DNA of 31,008 nt from Bacteroides sp. CAG:545 (GCA_000432515.1 HF996016.1:29895-60902), one strand, 5' to 3'. Shown: positions 16,052 to 25,434, numbered from the stretch's first letter. Notes: a model not told the origin generated them from the letters alone. Translations and numbers: made by a program.

Positions 16052-17836
16052 CTAAAAACCAGAGTAGTCCGTCTGTAAGGAATTGCATGTATAGACATTG
16101 ACCTGTCCGCTGCTCGGAATGGTCTGAGTAGCACGCACTTCCCAGTTTTTCACTTTGGTCGGATCTCCTCCTGGTGCCGATATGTACCAGTAGTGCTGGG
16201 CAGTGGTCGTCGTCCAAGTCGTGGTGTTCTTGTTCAGTTTATTGAAGAAATATGAAGCCACGCAGATGTCGGTAATCTTGGACGGTACACGTTTCATATC
16301 TCCGACCTTTTTCCCGTCCTGGAAGAATTCGACTTTCCAGTTGGTCTCGTCATCGTTCCATATGGCTGCAACGAATGCACCCTTCAATTTTGAGTTTCCG
16401 GCAGCCTTGATATTTGCGGAACCTCCCGTGCCGCCGTCATACCATGTATATTTGTATTTTCCAGCAGGATTTCCGTCTGAACCGCCATATATCTGGTTGC
16501 CGTCATACACACGCATCTGATAGTCAACAGTGTTCTTGGTGCCTTTCGCCACCCAGTTCTTTATGCTGTTGCCCTCGATTTCATAAAGGCTGTACCCGTT
16601 AGGTGCGCCGTTCGTATTCATGTTGCAGGACCACCATGCACCGCAAGCGGCACCGTGGACATGCTCATAAATAGGCTTGCCGCTCTTGGTGACATAGCCG
16701 GTATGAATCCAGTTCTGCGGATAATGGGTATGACCTATCATCAGATGGGCCTCATGGAATTCGGTCAACAACTTGAGCACCTCTGCATAGTTCTTGTCTT
16801 TATTGACAGATGCTCCGCCACTTTTGGCGCTTCCTCTGAAAGGAATGTGCGCGCAGAAGAAGACCATCTTGTTCTGCTTGTCCTTCACGAGTGCCAAATC
16901 AGCCCTCAGCCATTTAAGCTGCTCTGCTGAAATACCACCGGAATAAGTCCAGGTCTTACCGTTTGTTGTTTTCACCAGGACATTATCCATGACAATTATA
17001 TGGACATCACCTCTGTTGAACGAATAATCTACCGGGCCGAAATTGTCGATGTAATTCTGTGTGGATTCGTACTGATTCTTCTTGGACGCGTCATGGTCGT
17101 GGTTTCCGATCGTATTGAAGAACGGAATGTAATCAGTTCCGTTTGCCGTAAACCTGGACATGACATCTCGCATCGGCTTCCACTGGACAGTATTGTCGAA
17201 TGTAATGTCTCCCATGGTCATCACATAGACATTGTTATACTTGCCCTTGCCCTTGGCCTGAGAATCCACGAGGAATTTCTTCATGTCAGGAATAGTCTCA
17301 GTTCTGAAACGGTTGACATCCGAGTTGGTCTTGCACTGAGGGTCCCCTATCGCAAGAAATGTGAAATTCTTCTCCGGAGCGCCAAGCGGTTCCAGAAGAA
17401 AATCATTCCTGTTCTGTTTGCCGGGCGAAATAGTTGAAGTCGAATAGAACAGCGGCAGTTTGGTCTTGGTGTCCAGACTGACTTTATATTCGGACGGCAA
17501 CGTATAATACACTTTCCGGCAGGCGCTGTTGGCCTTGAACTGATAGACGCCGTTCTCGTCCGTTACAGTGAACGTATAGCCGTCAGTGACAGGCACACCA
17601 GGAATTCCTTTTTTAGTAGTCCTGTCAGAAATAAGACCGATCAGAGTATTGGACTTGTCGATCTCCGTACCGTTGATTATCTTCCCTGTTTCTTCCGGAA
17701 CAGAAGGTTCTGCCGGCTGTTGCGGTGTCGGAGGAGTTGGAGGAGTATTGTTCTTATCGCAAGCAACAACCCCCGATATGAGAGTTGTTGCAGAGATAAG
17801 TACGAATAAACACTTCTTGAGCAGTATTTTATTCAT
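16052..17836 (-). CDS. Lipoprotein metallophosphoesterase (second of a pair)
   Basis: A 594-residue lipoprotein (MNKILLKKC..., lipobox-like SGVVAC near residue 26, then a Pro-rich linker). Domains in order: a carboxypeptidase-regulatory-like beta-sandwich (GIPGVPVTDGYTFTVTDENG, about 75-110), a calcineurin-type metallophosphoesterase core (about 150-420) and a C-terminal sandwich ending NWEVRATQT. Metal ligands are in FLAIGDPQCKT, VMTMGDITFDN, FNTIGNHDHD, VFFCAHIPFRG and LMIGHTHYPQN, all intact, so it should be an active two-metal phosphoesterase. About half of the aligned residues match the preceding gene by eye. It lies 21 bases downstream of that paralogue and 45 bases upstream of the GDPD gene. 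Its substrate is unknown; its place behind SusC/SusD points to surface or periplasmic removal of phosphate from an imported compound. Confidence 0.9.
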   Translation of the reverse strand: MNKILLKKCLFVLISATTLISGVVACDKNNTPPTPPTPQQPAEPSVPEETGKIINGTEIDKSNTLIGLISDRTTKKGIPGVPVTDGYTFTVTDENGVYQFKANSACRKVYYTLPSEYKVSLDTKTKLPLFYSTSTISPGKQNRNDFLLEPLGAPEKNFTFLAIGDPQCKTNSDVNRFRTETIPDMKKFLVDSQAKGKGKYNNVYVMTMGDITFDNTVQWKPMRDVMSRFTANGTDYIPFFNTIGNHDHDASKKNQYESTQNYIDNFGPVDYSFNRGDVHIIVMDNVLVKTTNGKTWTYSGGISAEQLKWLRADLALVKDKQNKMVFFCAHIPFRGSAKSGGASVNKDKNYAEVLKLLTEFHEAHLMIGHTHYPQNWIHTGYVTKSGKPIYEHVHGAACGAWWSCNMNTNGAPNGYSLYEIEGNSIKNWVAKGTKNTVDYQMRVYDGNQIYGGSDGNPAGKYKYTWYDGGTGGSANIKAAGNSKLKGAFVAAIWNDDETNWKVEFFQDGKKVGDMKRVPSKITDICVASYFFNKLNKNTTTWTTTTAQHYWYISAPGGDPTKVKNWEVRATQTIPSSGQVNVYTCNSLQTDYSGF

Positions 17837-17857
17837 ATTCAGAGATATAGACTATTC

Positions 17858-19585
17858 CTAAAATTCAGAGTAATCAGTAGTCAGCTTGCTTGTCTTGTAG
17901 GTGACTGAACCGCCATTCGGATACTTGTGCACAGCACGCACTTCCCAGTTCTTCTCCTCTGTCGGTTTTCCGGAAGCAGGCTTATAATACCAATAGTGGC
18001 TTGCTGTCCTATTGCACCAGGTATCGGTTGTCCTACTCTTGTCATTGTACCAGAATGCGCAGATAGGGGCATTGTTGATGCCAGATTCTGCAGCACGCAC
18101 GAAATCTCCTACTTTCTGACCGTTCTGCCAGAACTCAAGACTCCAGTACTGGTTGTCGTCATCGAAGACCTCAGCCACAAACGCATTCTTGAAGTTTGCA
18201 TTTCCGATCACCTTGAACTTGCCTACAGTAGTCGTACTGTACCAGTTGACTTTAATCTTCGGACTGTTCGGAGTCACCTCAGAGCCATATTCCTGATTTC
18301 CATCATATATTCTCATCTGGTAATTCTCCTCGCGGTTTGTTCCCTTCATGAACCAGTCCTTGATCTTGTTGCCTCTCACATTATACACGGAATAACCGTT
18401 AGGTGCACCTGTCACACTGCTGTTTGCTGTCCACCATCCTCCGCAGGCAGCTCCGTGTATATGCTCGAATATCTGCTTTCCACCGATCTCGTGGATATAG
18501 TTCTGCTGATAATGGGTATGTCCTATGAAGAAGTGTACCTCATTGAACTTGGAAAGAAGATTTACAACTTCAGAATAAGTAGTAGATGCAGCTCCTCTGA
18601 TAGGCTGGTGCGCACAGAAAATCACAAGCTTCGACTCAGGATTCTCCACCATAGCGATATCCTGCTTGAGCCACTCGAGCTGAGAAGGCAGAAGCTTGTT
18701 CGTATAATTCCAAGTAAATGAATTCGGAGAACCTGATGAAGTGATGTTGGTCACTGCGATATTGTCCATCACGATAATATGGGCATTGCCCCTGTCGAAT
18801 GAATAGTCGGCAGGACCGAAATGCTTCACATACTCTTCAGTGGCATTGTAGTCATCCTGAACCTGATTGCCGACAGCTTTCACGAGAGAGTTATGGTCAT
18901 GGTTGCCAATACAGTTGAAGAACGGCAGATAGCTGTCCTGCACCATGATATTCCTCATACATCTGACCATAGGGTCGAACATATAGAAAGAGTCGAATGT
19001 GACGTCTCCCAATGTGATAGCATAGACAGCCGGATAATTGCCGGAACTCATTGTCCTCTTTATATCAGGGATGGTCTCCCCAAGGAATCTTGAAGACTCG
19101 GAAATGTTCTGGCACTGAGGGTCTCCGATGGCGATAAGCGTAAAATCAGTCTCCGGAGCACTGAGCTTGTTCAGGACGAAATCACAGCGATATGCCAATC
19201 CTTTGGACATCGTACCGGGCGAAAAGAACATCGGAAGATGATCCGAATTGTCAAGAGGAACCTGATACGCTGCAGGAATCGTATAATAAACCTTGCGGGC
19301 CATACTGTTCCTCTTCATCTGATACACGCCGTTGGCATCCGTCTTCACATACTGATAACCGTCGGTCACCGCCACGCCGGAAATTCCCTTGCCTGTAGCA
19401 GCGTCTGTAATAACGCCGGCAAGGTCAATGTCTGTGGCAAGTTTGGTACCGTTGATTTCAGAACCTGTAAGAGATACGAGTTTCGGTTCGTGAGTCTTCT
19501 GAGTAGTACTTCCGCTCTTCTCACAGGCCGAAAGACCTGCGAGAACAAGAGCAGAACAAAAAATGTTTAAAAATTTCTTCAGCAT
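17858..19585 (-). CDS. Lipoprotein metallophosphoesterase (first of a pair)
   Basis: A 575-residue lipoprotein: MLKKFLNIFCSALVLAGLSAC gives the signal and lipobox, with Cys about residue 21. The layout is the same as its downstream paralogue: regulatory-like sandwich (ISGVAVTDGYQYVKTDANGVY), calcineurin-type core and a C-terminal sandwich ending NWEVRAVHKYPNGG. The metal-binding motifs are LIAIGDPQCQN, AITLGDVTFDS, FNCIGNHDHNS, VIFCAHQPIRG and FFIGHTHYQQN, all complete. Compared with its partner it differs mainly in loops after the GNHD motif and lacks the long Pro linker, which could give a different substrate preference. It starts 14 bases after the SusD stop, so it is translated in the SusC-SusD operon. 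Confidence 0.9.
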   Translation of the reverse strand: MLKKFLNIFCSALVLAGLSACEKSGSTTQKTHEPKLVSLTGSEINGTKLATDIDLAGVITDAATGKGISGVAVTDGYQYVKTDANGVYQMKRNSMARKVYYTIPAAYQVPLDNSDHLPMFFSPGTMSKGLAYRCDFVLNKLSAPETDFTLIAIGDPQCQNISESSRFLGETIPDIKRTMSSGNYPAVYAITLGDVTFDSFYMFDPMVRCMRNIMVQDSYLPFFNCIGNHDHNSLVKAVGNQVQDDYNATEEYVKHFGPADYSFDRGNAHIIVMDNIAVTNITSSGSPNSFTWNYTNKLLPSQLEWLKQDIAMVENPESKLVIFCAHQPIRGAASTTYSEVVNLLSKFNEVHFFIGHTHYQQNYIHEIGGKQIFEHIHGAACGGWWTANSSVTGAPNGYSVYNVRGNKIKDWFMKGTNREENYQMRIYDGNQEYGSEVTPNSPKIKVNWYSTTTVGKFKVIGNANFKNAFVAEVFDDDNQYWSLEFWQNGQKVGDFVRAAESGINNAPICAFWYNDKSRTTDTWCNRTASHYWYYKPASGKPTEEKNWEVRAVHKYPNGGSVTYKTSKLTTDYSEF

Positions 19586-19599
19586 TTTATTACTTTTAA

Positions 19600-21441
19600 C
19601 TAATTCCAGCCGTAGTTCTGGCCAAGCTTAGGGTTAAGAGTAAGAGCCGCGTTAGGAATAGGACGGCAATACATCTTGTCATCCCACTGGAGCTCGTACT
19701 TGTACACAAGATATCCGTCTTCCAGATACCAGTCAGTATCCTTGGCGGTAGCTTTCGGCGAGATAGGATAGTTTGTTGTAGTATTGAGGGACTCTGACGA
19801 AGCAGGCGCGAATGTATAGTCCTGGCCTTCGAATGTGAATCCTGTAGCAGAACCTATCCAGAGGCCTCTCCAACCGCTGTTGTTGAATCTGCGGGCGATA
19901 AGGTCAGCCTGACCGTAACGATATATGTCCAGCTGTCTGAGACCGTCTTCGAATGTAAGTTCGGCTACTCTCTCTCTACGGATTTCGAGAGCGATATCCA
20001 GATCACCTCTTGTGAGCTCCTGATTCTTCAGACCCTTGGTATAGTATTCATACAGCCACTGGTCTCTCGTATATTCTCCGCTCTTAGGATAGATGTTTGC
20101 GATTCCAGCACGTTTGCGGATAGCACCTACAGTCTGATTCCAGATTTCCTCTGTCATCTGGCCGAGTTCGTTCATAGCCTCAGCATAGTTCAGAAGCACT
20201 TCAGGGTATCTTAAGATAGGAAGAGAGTTCTGGTCGATACTGTTCTGGAAATGTGTATCATCAGGAATACACCATTTGATGATCATATAACCGGTCTTGC
20301 AGAATGTAAAGTCGATAGTCTCGTGAGGATTGGCAGAATTCAAGATTTCTCTGCCAGGTCCGAGGACTGTCATTGCAAGACGAGGGTCACGGCCTGTAAA
20401 CTCATCAGTAATCAGCACCTTGTCAGCACCACCTTTCACATCGATCGGCTTTCCGTCCACTGTCATGAACATATTCACAAGATCCTTGGTTGCAGAATAC
20501 TGCTGTCCGAGGGTTGAAGAGTGGAAGTAGCGGGTCAATGAATGGCGCACATTGAGGTCCTGGCTATAGCTGCGGCCCCAGATCACTTCATCTTTCTGAA
20601 GATCATTGCTGATGAAGAGAGCGCTGTAATCCTTTATGAGAGAGAACTTTCCTTCATCGATAACCACCTTGGCAGCAGTTGCAGCAAGATTCAGAAGGTC
20701 TTCTACTGTCTCATATTCGTTTGTCCATGGCTTGCCTGTAGCAGGATTGTACTTCACGTTCTGCCTGAAGGTAGCTTCATAGAGGTAGTATCTTGAAGCA
20801 AGTGCATTGACAACAAACTTGTCGATTCTCACGCGTCCGTCAGTATGGAACCTCTTGTCTGCTGAACAGTTCGCACAAGCGAACTCGAGATCTTCTCTGA
20901 CCTTATGGAAGACATACTCTCTGTCTTCTCTCGTCTTGAAGAGATCCGTAGAGTCGTTCGGCTGAAGATACTTTTCGATCCAAGGAACGTTTGAGAAAGA
21001 ATTGATCTTCGCAATATACTTGTTCGCTCTCCAGAAACGGGCTACACCTTCGTAATGATTGTAGGTTGCAGGATCGACAGCATTCTTTGCCTTACCCATA
21101 TTTGCGAGCATATAGTTCACTCTTCTGAGGAAGCTCCAGTCACCGGTTCCCCAGCCGCCCTGTTTGGCAGCATCCCAGTGAGCGCCCGGACGATAGAAAT
21201 CCGTACCGGTTTTTGTAGCAATGAGGTCATTGTATGCGTCACCGCCATTGGTTTCCGAAGAGTTCGGCAACCAACTGTTGAGCATACCGTTAGCATACAT
21301 CTCAAGCTCTGCTTCGCTTGAGAAATATGTCTCTGCACTGAACTTGTGGATAGGCTCTCTGGTCAAGAAGTCTGAACATGAGCAGAGTCCGGCAAGCATT
21401 AGTGCACCAGTAAGTATAATATTGATTTTTTTCATCTTCAT
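19600..21441 (-). CDS. SusD/RagB-family outer-membrane nutrient-binding lipoprotein
   Basis: A 613-residue surface lipoprotein that caps the SusC channel and captures substrate. Signal MKMKKINIILTGALMLAGLC ends in a lipobox (LAGLCSCSDF; either Cys could be lipidated). The N-terminal RagB-type part holds LTREPIHKFSAETYFSSE and the TPR-like helices; the C-terminal part has ILRYPEVLLNYAEAMNEL, AGIANIYPKSG and the usual ending RPIPNAALTLNPKLGQN with YGWN. I take the ATG at 21441; an in-frame TTG at 21447 and an ATG at 21435 are alternatives. It starts 8 bases after the SusC stop. SusD proteins fix substrate choice, but sequence alone does not reveal it. Confidence 0.96.
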   Translation of the reverse strand: MKMKKINIILTGALMLAGLCSCSDFLTREPIHKFSAETYFSSEAELEMYANGMLNSWLPNSSETNGGDAYNDLIATKTGTDFYRPGAHWDAAKQGGWGTGDWSFLRRVNYMLANMGKAKNAVDPATYNHYEGVARFWRANKYIAKINSFSNVPWIEKYLQPNDSTDLFKTREDREYVFHKVREDLEFACANCSADKRFHTDGRVRIDKFVVNALASRYYLYEATFRQNVKYNPATGKPWTNEYETVEDLLNLAATAAKVVIDEGKFSLIKDYSALFISNDLQKDEVIWGRSYSQDLNVRHSLTRYFHSSTLGQQYSATKDLVNMFMTVDGKPIDVKGGADKVLITDEFTGRDPRLAMTVLGPGREILNSANPHETIDFTFCKTGYMIIKWCIPDDTHFQNSIDQNSLPILRYPEVLLNYAEAMNELGQMTEEIWNQTVGAIRKRAGIANIYPKSGEYTRDQWLYEYYTKGLKNQELTRGDLDIALEIRRERVAELTFEDGLRQLDIYRYGQADLIARRFNNSGWRGLWIGSATGFTFEGQDYTFAPASSESLNTTTNYPISPKATAKDTDWYLEDGYLVYKYELQWDDKMYCRPIPNAALTLNPKLGQNYGWN

Positions 21442-21449
21442 TTCCAAAA

Positions 21450-24400
21450 TTAGAATGTTAGACTAAGTCCGAATGTGAAGGTCCTGAGCATAGGATAAGA
21501 CATACCGTCGCCGACACCGCTGAGACCGATCTTTGAAGTACTGTCGAAGTCACTGTCACCGACACCGATACCCTCAGGGTCGAACATGTCAGTATACTTG
21601 AACATAGGAGACCAAGTCCAGAGGTTTTCCATAGAGCAATATATTCTTGCGCCCTGCATACCTATCTTGTTCACAAGTTTCTTAGGGAAAGAGTAATCTA
21701 CAGTAAGGTTCTTGAGACGGATGTAAGCCGCATTCTGGAGATAATGGTCATTCTCCACGGTAAGAGGTCCTACGTTTCTGTTCGCACTGTAACCTACTCG
21801 TCTTGACCAGTAAGGATTCTTGTCATAGTTCACCACTGTCCAGTTCTCAGTACTGTAGTCAATCTGAGCATAGTTGTCACCTGTCTGAGTCTTCATGAGG
21901 TAACCGCAATAAGGCCTGTTGTACTGTCCCCAGAAGTATGCAGTCTCGACCATAGGATACCAGTCACGTTTTCCTACGCCCTGGAAGAACATTGAAAGTC
22001 CGATTCCGTTCCATTTGAAATCGAGGTTGACGCCATACTGGTAGCGAGGAGTGATATCGCCGATACGGTCGAGGTCGCCGTGGTCGTCAAGTGTGCCTTT
22101 ACCGTAGTCGATCTTGCCGTCACCGTTGAGGTCGAGGAACTTGAGGTCACCGGCATAAGCGCGGAAGTTGGAACCGTTCTTATGGTAAGAGTCCGTAGCC
22201 CAAGCATTTGCCTCAGCATTGTCCCTGAAGATACCGTCTGTGCGGAAACCCCAGATTTCTCCGAGTTCCTTGCCTGAATAGTAGTCAAGGATATCGCCGG
22301 ATGTGGAAGTGAATTCTTTCACCCAAGTTCTTGTATCCCAGACACTACCTTTGATTCCATAAGTGAAGTCCTTGCCTGCGAGTTTGAACGCGTCTCTCCA
22401 GGAAAGGGTAAGTTCCCATCCAGTAGTCTTGAGGGAAGCGTAGTTTCCTTTAGGAGCACTTGCACCATAAACCTGAGGAAGTTCAGGACCTATGGTAATC
22501 AAGTCCGTAGTATTTCTGCGGTACCAGTCACCTGAGAATGAAAGACGGCTCTTGAGCAAGTCGAAATCGAGGCCCACGTCATAAGTAGTAACAGTTTCCC
22601 AAGTAAGAGTCTTAGGCACTACTGAAGGGTTAGTGGTATAGTTCACGAAACCGCCGTCAAAGATGACTGAAGACTTGTTGATGTCCATGGTCTCGAGGAA
22701 AGAGTAAGGAGATACAGTACCGTTTCCGAGTGAACCGTAGTTCGCGCGGATCTTGAAGTTGTCCATCCATGAATCAGCCCATTTCATCCAAGGCTCCTCA
22801 GAAAGACGCCAACCGATGGAGAATGAAGGGAACAAGCCCCACTGTGATCCTGAAGGGAACTTTGAAGAACCGTCATAACGGGCTGATGCCTCGAAGATGT
22901 ATCTGTTCAGCAAAGTATAGTTGGCACGGCCGAAGAAACCGATGATGCCATAGTCGCTGTTGTTCTGCTCGGTCTTGATTTCACCGTCGAACATTTCGAA
23001 CGACTGATATTTCTCAGGGAAGAGCATTCCCAGTCTCTGCATATAGAACCTGTTGTAGCGGGAATCCTCAAGGTTCCATCCTGCTACGACATTAAGTTTG
23101 TGGTTCTCAGTAAGTTTCGGTGTCCAGGTAAGGACAGCATTTGAAGAGATGTAGTCTGTATCGTATGTCCAGCGGCTCTTGTATGAACCTGCCTGAGCCA
23201 CATACTCGGTAGGTACGCCAGGCTTGGTATAGAATGAAAGCGGCGCTCTATAACGCTCTCTCCATCTGCGGGTTGCCTTGTAAGAGAAGTCTCCGCGAAT
23301 CTTGAGGACTTCAGGAATGATATCTATAGTAACACCAAAAGTAGTTCCGACTATGAGGTTTGAATCATCCTGACCTGTATTTCCTTCAAAGAATGACGCA
23401 TAACCGGTCTTCACACCTGACAATGTCCAGGTACCGTCCTCATTGTAAGGAACGAATACAGGCTGGCCATGCTGGTCAATCTGGTGACCGATAAGCGAGC
23501 CTGTCGAGAACATAGGCTGGTTTGACTTGCTGCGGAACACGGAAGTATTATTGTCCACAGACAGCCATTTGTTTACCTGCACCTTGGCTTTTGCTCTGAT
23601 ATTGAAGGTGTTGTATTTCTCTTCACCGATCTTGTAGATACCTCCCTGTGAGAAGTAACGGCCGGTAAGGTTGTAAGTAAGCTTCTTGCTTGCACCTCTA
23701 AGGCTGATATCGTGGGTGGTAGAAGTAGTGTAGTCCTTATAGATGTGGTCGAGCCAGTTGTAGCTGCCATAATAGAGGTACTGTCCCTTGCTGCCGACAC
23801 CTCCATATACAGAATCATAGCCGGATTCACGGATAGCCCGGAAAGACTCAAGATAACTAATGTCCTTCATTGAGATGTCGTTCGTATTCATTGTAGTAGG
23901 AATCTTTCCTGAAGAACCCGGGACACGAGCGTCATTCTGATAGAACTCATAGAATGCTTCTGTCCACTCAAGACCGTCGGTAACGATGTTGTCCTCCCAT
24001 TTCACGATACGTGAGTTCAATGAGAAAGAGCCGTTGTATGTAACCGTAACCTTGTCAGTCTCAGCATTTTTGGTAGTAACGAGAATCACACCGTAGGCAG
24101 CGCGCGCTCCGTAGATGGCTGCTGAAGAAGCATCCTTGAGGACAGCGATTGTCTCGATGTCTGCAGGGTTCACCTGCGAAAGGCTGCCTTCCACGCCGTC
24201 GATGAGAACAAGAGCAGATCCCTGGCTTCCGATACTGTGTGTCTTACCGGCAGCACTGCTGCTGAAGTTCTTACGGGTATTGTATGAAGTTCCGTTACCT
24301 CTGATATATAGAGAACCTGAGTGAGTTGCCTTACCGTCAGTCTGCACGATGTTGAGACCGGCAACCTGTCCCTGAAGGGATCTGGTCACATTGGCATTAG

Positions 24401-24818
24401 GCCTGTTCTCTATGACGCCGCCGTCGAGGTTCTCTACAGAACCCACGAGCTGAGTCTTTTTCAATGTACCGTAACCGACGACTACAGTGGCGTCAAGCAG
24501 CTGGTTGTCAGGCTGAAGAGCATAGTCCACAACAGCTTTGGATCCGACCTTGGATTCCACGCTCTTGTAACCGATAATGGAGCAAACCAGAACATCTTCT
24601 GCCTTTGCTTTGATGGAGTAATGTCCGTTGATGTCCGTAGATACTCCGTTGGTCGTTCCCTTGACCATAACGGTAGCACCCACGAGGAGTTCATTTGTTG
24701 CAGCGTCCTTCACTGTACCTGTGACAGTCACATTCTGGGCAAAAAGCTCGAATGAAGCGACCATGGCCATCTGGACCGAGATCACTGCAAACAGTATTCT
24801 TTTCAAATAGAGTTTCAT
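21450..24818 (-). CDS. SusC/RagA-family TonB-linked outer-membrane transporter
   Basis: A 1122-residue TonB-dependent channel. It has a signal peptide (MKLYLKRILFAVISVQMAM, cleaved near FAQN), a carboxypeptidase-like N-terminal domain (VTVTGTVKDAATNELLVGAT, about 30-110), a TonB-box region (LDATVVVGYGTLKKTQLVGS), the plug (SLQGQVAGLNIVQTDG, LVLIDGVEGSL, VLKDASSAAIYGARAAYGVI) and a long beta-barrel ending with an aromatic residue (FGLSLTF). No N-terminal signalling (STN) domain is present, so it should not signal to an anti-sigma factor by itself. I take the ATG at 24818, nine bases after an in-frame TTG. It is the first gene of a five-gene operon with SusD, two phosphoesterases and GDPD, and has an unusually long leader of about 257 bases from its predicted promoter. 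Confidence 0.97.
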   Translation of the reverse strand: MKLYLKRILFAVISVQMAMVASFELFAQNVTVTGTVKDAATNELLVGATVMVKGTTNGVSTDINGHYSIKAKAEDVLVCSIIGYKSVESKVGSKAVVDYALQPDNQLLDATVVVGYGTLKKTQLVGSVENLDGGVIENRPNANVTRSLQGQVAGLNIVQTDGKATHSGSLYIRGNGTSYNTRKNFSSSAAGKTHSIGSQGSALVLIDGVEGSLSQVNPADIETIAVLKDASSAAIYGARAAYGVILVTTKNAETDKVTVTYNGSFSLNSRIVKWEDNIVTDGLEWTEAFYEFYQNDARVPGSSGKIPTTMNTNDISMKDISYLESFRAIRESGYDSVYGGVGSKGQYLYYGSYNWLDHIYKDYTTSTTHDISLRGASKKLTYNLTGRYFSQGGIYKIGEEKYNTFNIRAKAKVQVNKWLSVDNNTSVFRSKSNQPMFSTGSLIGHQIDQHGQPVFVPYNEDGTWTLSGVKTGYASFFEGNTGQDDSNLIVGTTFGVTIDIIPEVLKIRGDFSYKATRRWRERYRAPLSFYTKPGVPTEYVAQAGSYKSRWTYDTDYISSNAVLTWTPKLTENHKLNVVAGWNLEDSRYNRFYMQRLGMLFPEKYQSFEMFDGEIKTEQNNSDYGIIGFFGRANYTLLNRYIFEASARYDGSSKFPSGSQWGLFPSFSIGWRLSEEPWMKWADSWMDNFKIRANYGSLGNGTVSPYSFLETMDINKSSVIFDGGFVNYTTNPSVVPKTLTWETVTTYDVGLDFDLLKSRLSFSGDWYRRNTTDLITIGPELPQVYGASAPKGNYASLKTTGWELTLSWRDAFKLAGKDFTYGIKGSVWDTRTWVKEFTSTSGDILDYYSGKELGEIWGFRTDGIFRDNAEANAWATDSYHKNGSNFRAYAGDLKFLDLNGDGKIDYGKGTLDDHGDLDRIGDITPRYQYGVNLDFKWNGIGLSMFFQGVGKRDWYPMVETAYFWGQYNRPYCGYLMKTQTGDNYAQIDYSTENWTVVNYDKNPYWSRRVGYSANRNVGPLTVENDHYLQNAAYIRLKNLTVDYSFPKKLVNKIGMQGARIYCSMENLWTWSPMFKYTDMFDPEGIGVGDSDFDSTSKIGLSGVGDGMSYPMLRTFTFGLSLTF

Positions 24819-25081
24819 ATATTCCAAAAAAGTTTAGCTTCGCTCAAATTGATTGATTGAATGTTACTTATTGTCGGATTCGTATTGGTAACCTTATTTC
24901 AAGCTGGTCTTTCAGGAATATCCGATGCTGGAGGTTGGTTATTAACTCACTATCTCATCGGTTTCAAAGTTTAATTTTATTCATTATATATTATTAGTGT
25001 ATTATCGGTCTGCTGATGATTTCGCGCCAATGAATTGAATCGGTTCACAACGCACGGAGCGCAAATCACGCTTTTATTGTG

Positions 25082-25089
25082 CAAATATA
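25082..25089 (-). promoter_or_regulatory. Candidate promoter of the SusC operon, -7 box
   Basis: The minus strand reads TATATTTG, an exact TAnnTTTG match and the only one I find between the SusC start and the divergent gene. The -33 region is poor, as expected if an activator is needed. Transcription from here would leave a leader of about 257 bases. Confidence 0.55.
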
Positions 25090-25217
25090 TAGATATTTTT
25101 CAGATTCTTTCACATTTTATTTCATTTCTTGCAAAAATACCAATAAAGTAAGTTCGCTTTCAACAAATTTGAAACACCAAAAGCAACATAATGAAAAAAA
25201 GCGATGCATATTTTTCA

Positions 25218-25246
25218 CTAAAAACGTTGCAATTTCTAAAAACGTT
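25218..25246 (+). repeat. Direct repeat CTAAAAACGTT overlapping the promoter
   Basis: The 11-base sequence CTAAAAACGTT occurs at 25218-25228 and 25236-25246, identical, 18 bases apart. The first copy overlaps the -33 box and the second ends two bases before the -7 box of the divergent lipoprotein promoter, a placement typical of a regulator-binding pair. Confidence 0.75.
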
Positions 25247-25256
25247 ATTATCTTTG
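25226..25256 (+). promoter_or_regulatory. Promoter of the Glug-repeat lipoprotein gene
   Basis: GTTG (25226-25229), 19 bases, then TATCTTTG (25249-25256) matches the Bacteroidota promoter with one difference at -33. It predicts a leader of about 172 bases before the ATG at 25435. Confidence 0.65.
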
Positions 25257-25434
25257 CCCTTGGATTTGTATTGCCTGATTTCACAGGTCGTTTTCTGATG
25301 CAAGATGGAGATGTTCCAGGAACAGTCTCTGTCGAATTCTTATATCTGTATATATCACCACTTAATAACCGACTTGGAGAGATATAAAACCAGATTTGAG
25401 TTAATCTTTTTAACAAATCAGATTGAGATTCAAT

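Larger units (their letters stand above)
24819..25434. other. 616-base divergent regulatory region between SusC and the Glug lipoprotein
   Basis: No convincing gene is present. It carries one promoter candidate in each direction (25082-25089 minus, 25226-25256 plus), a pair of 11-base direct repeats at the plus promoter, and long leaders on both sides (about 257 and 172 bases). A hydrophobic 37-codon open frame at 24861-24974 lies in the SusC leader on the opposite strand and is reported only as a possibility. The region is AT-rich, as is typical for such promoters. Confidence 0.7.

Noticed and set aside
25079..25387. A 102-codon plus-strand frame in the SusC/lipoprotein intergenic region
   Set aside because: It spans both promoter candidates and the direct repeats, and its product is low-complexity without recognisable features.
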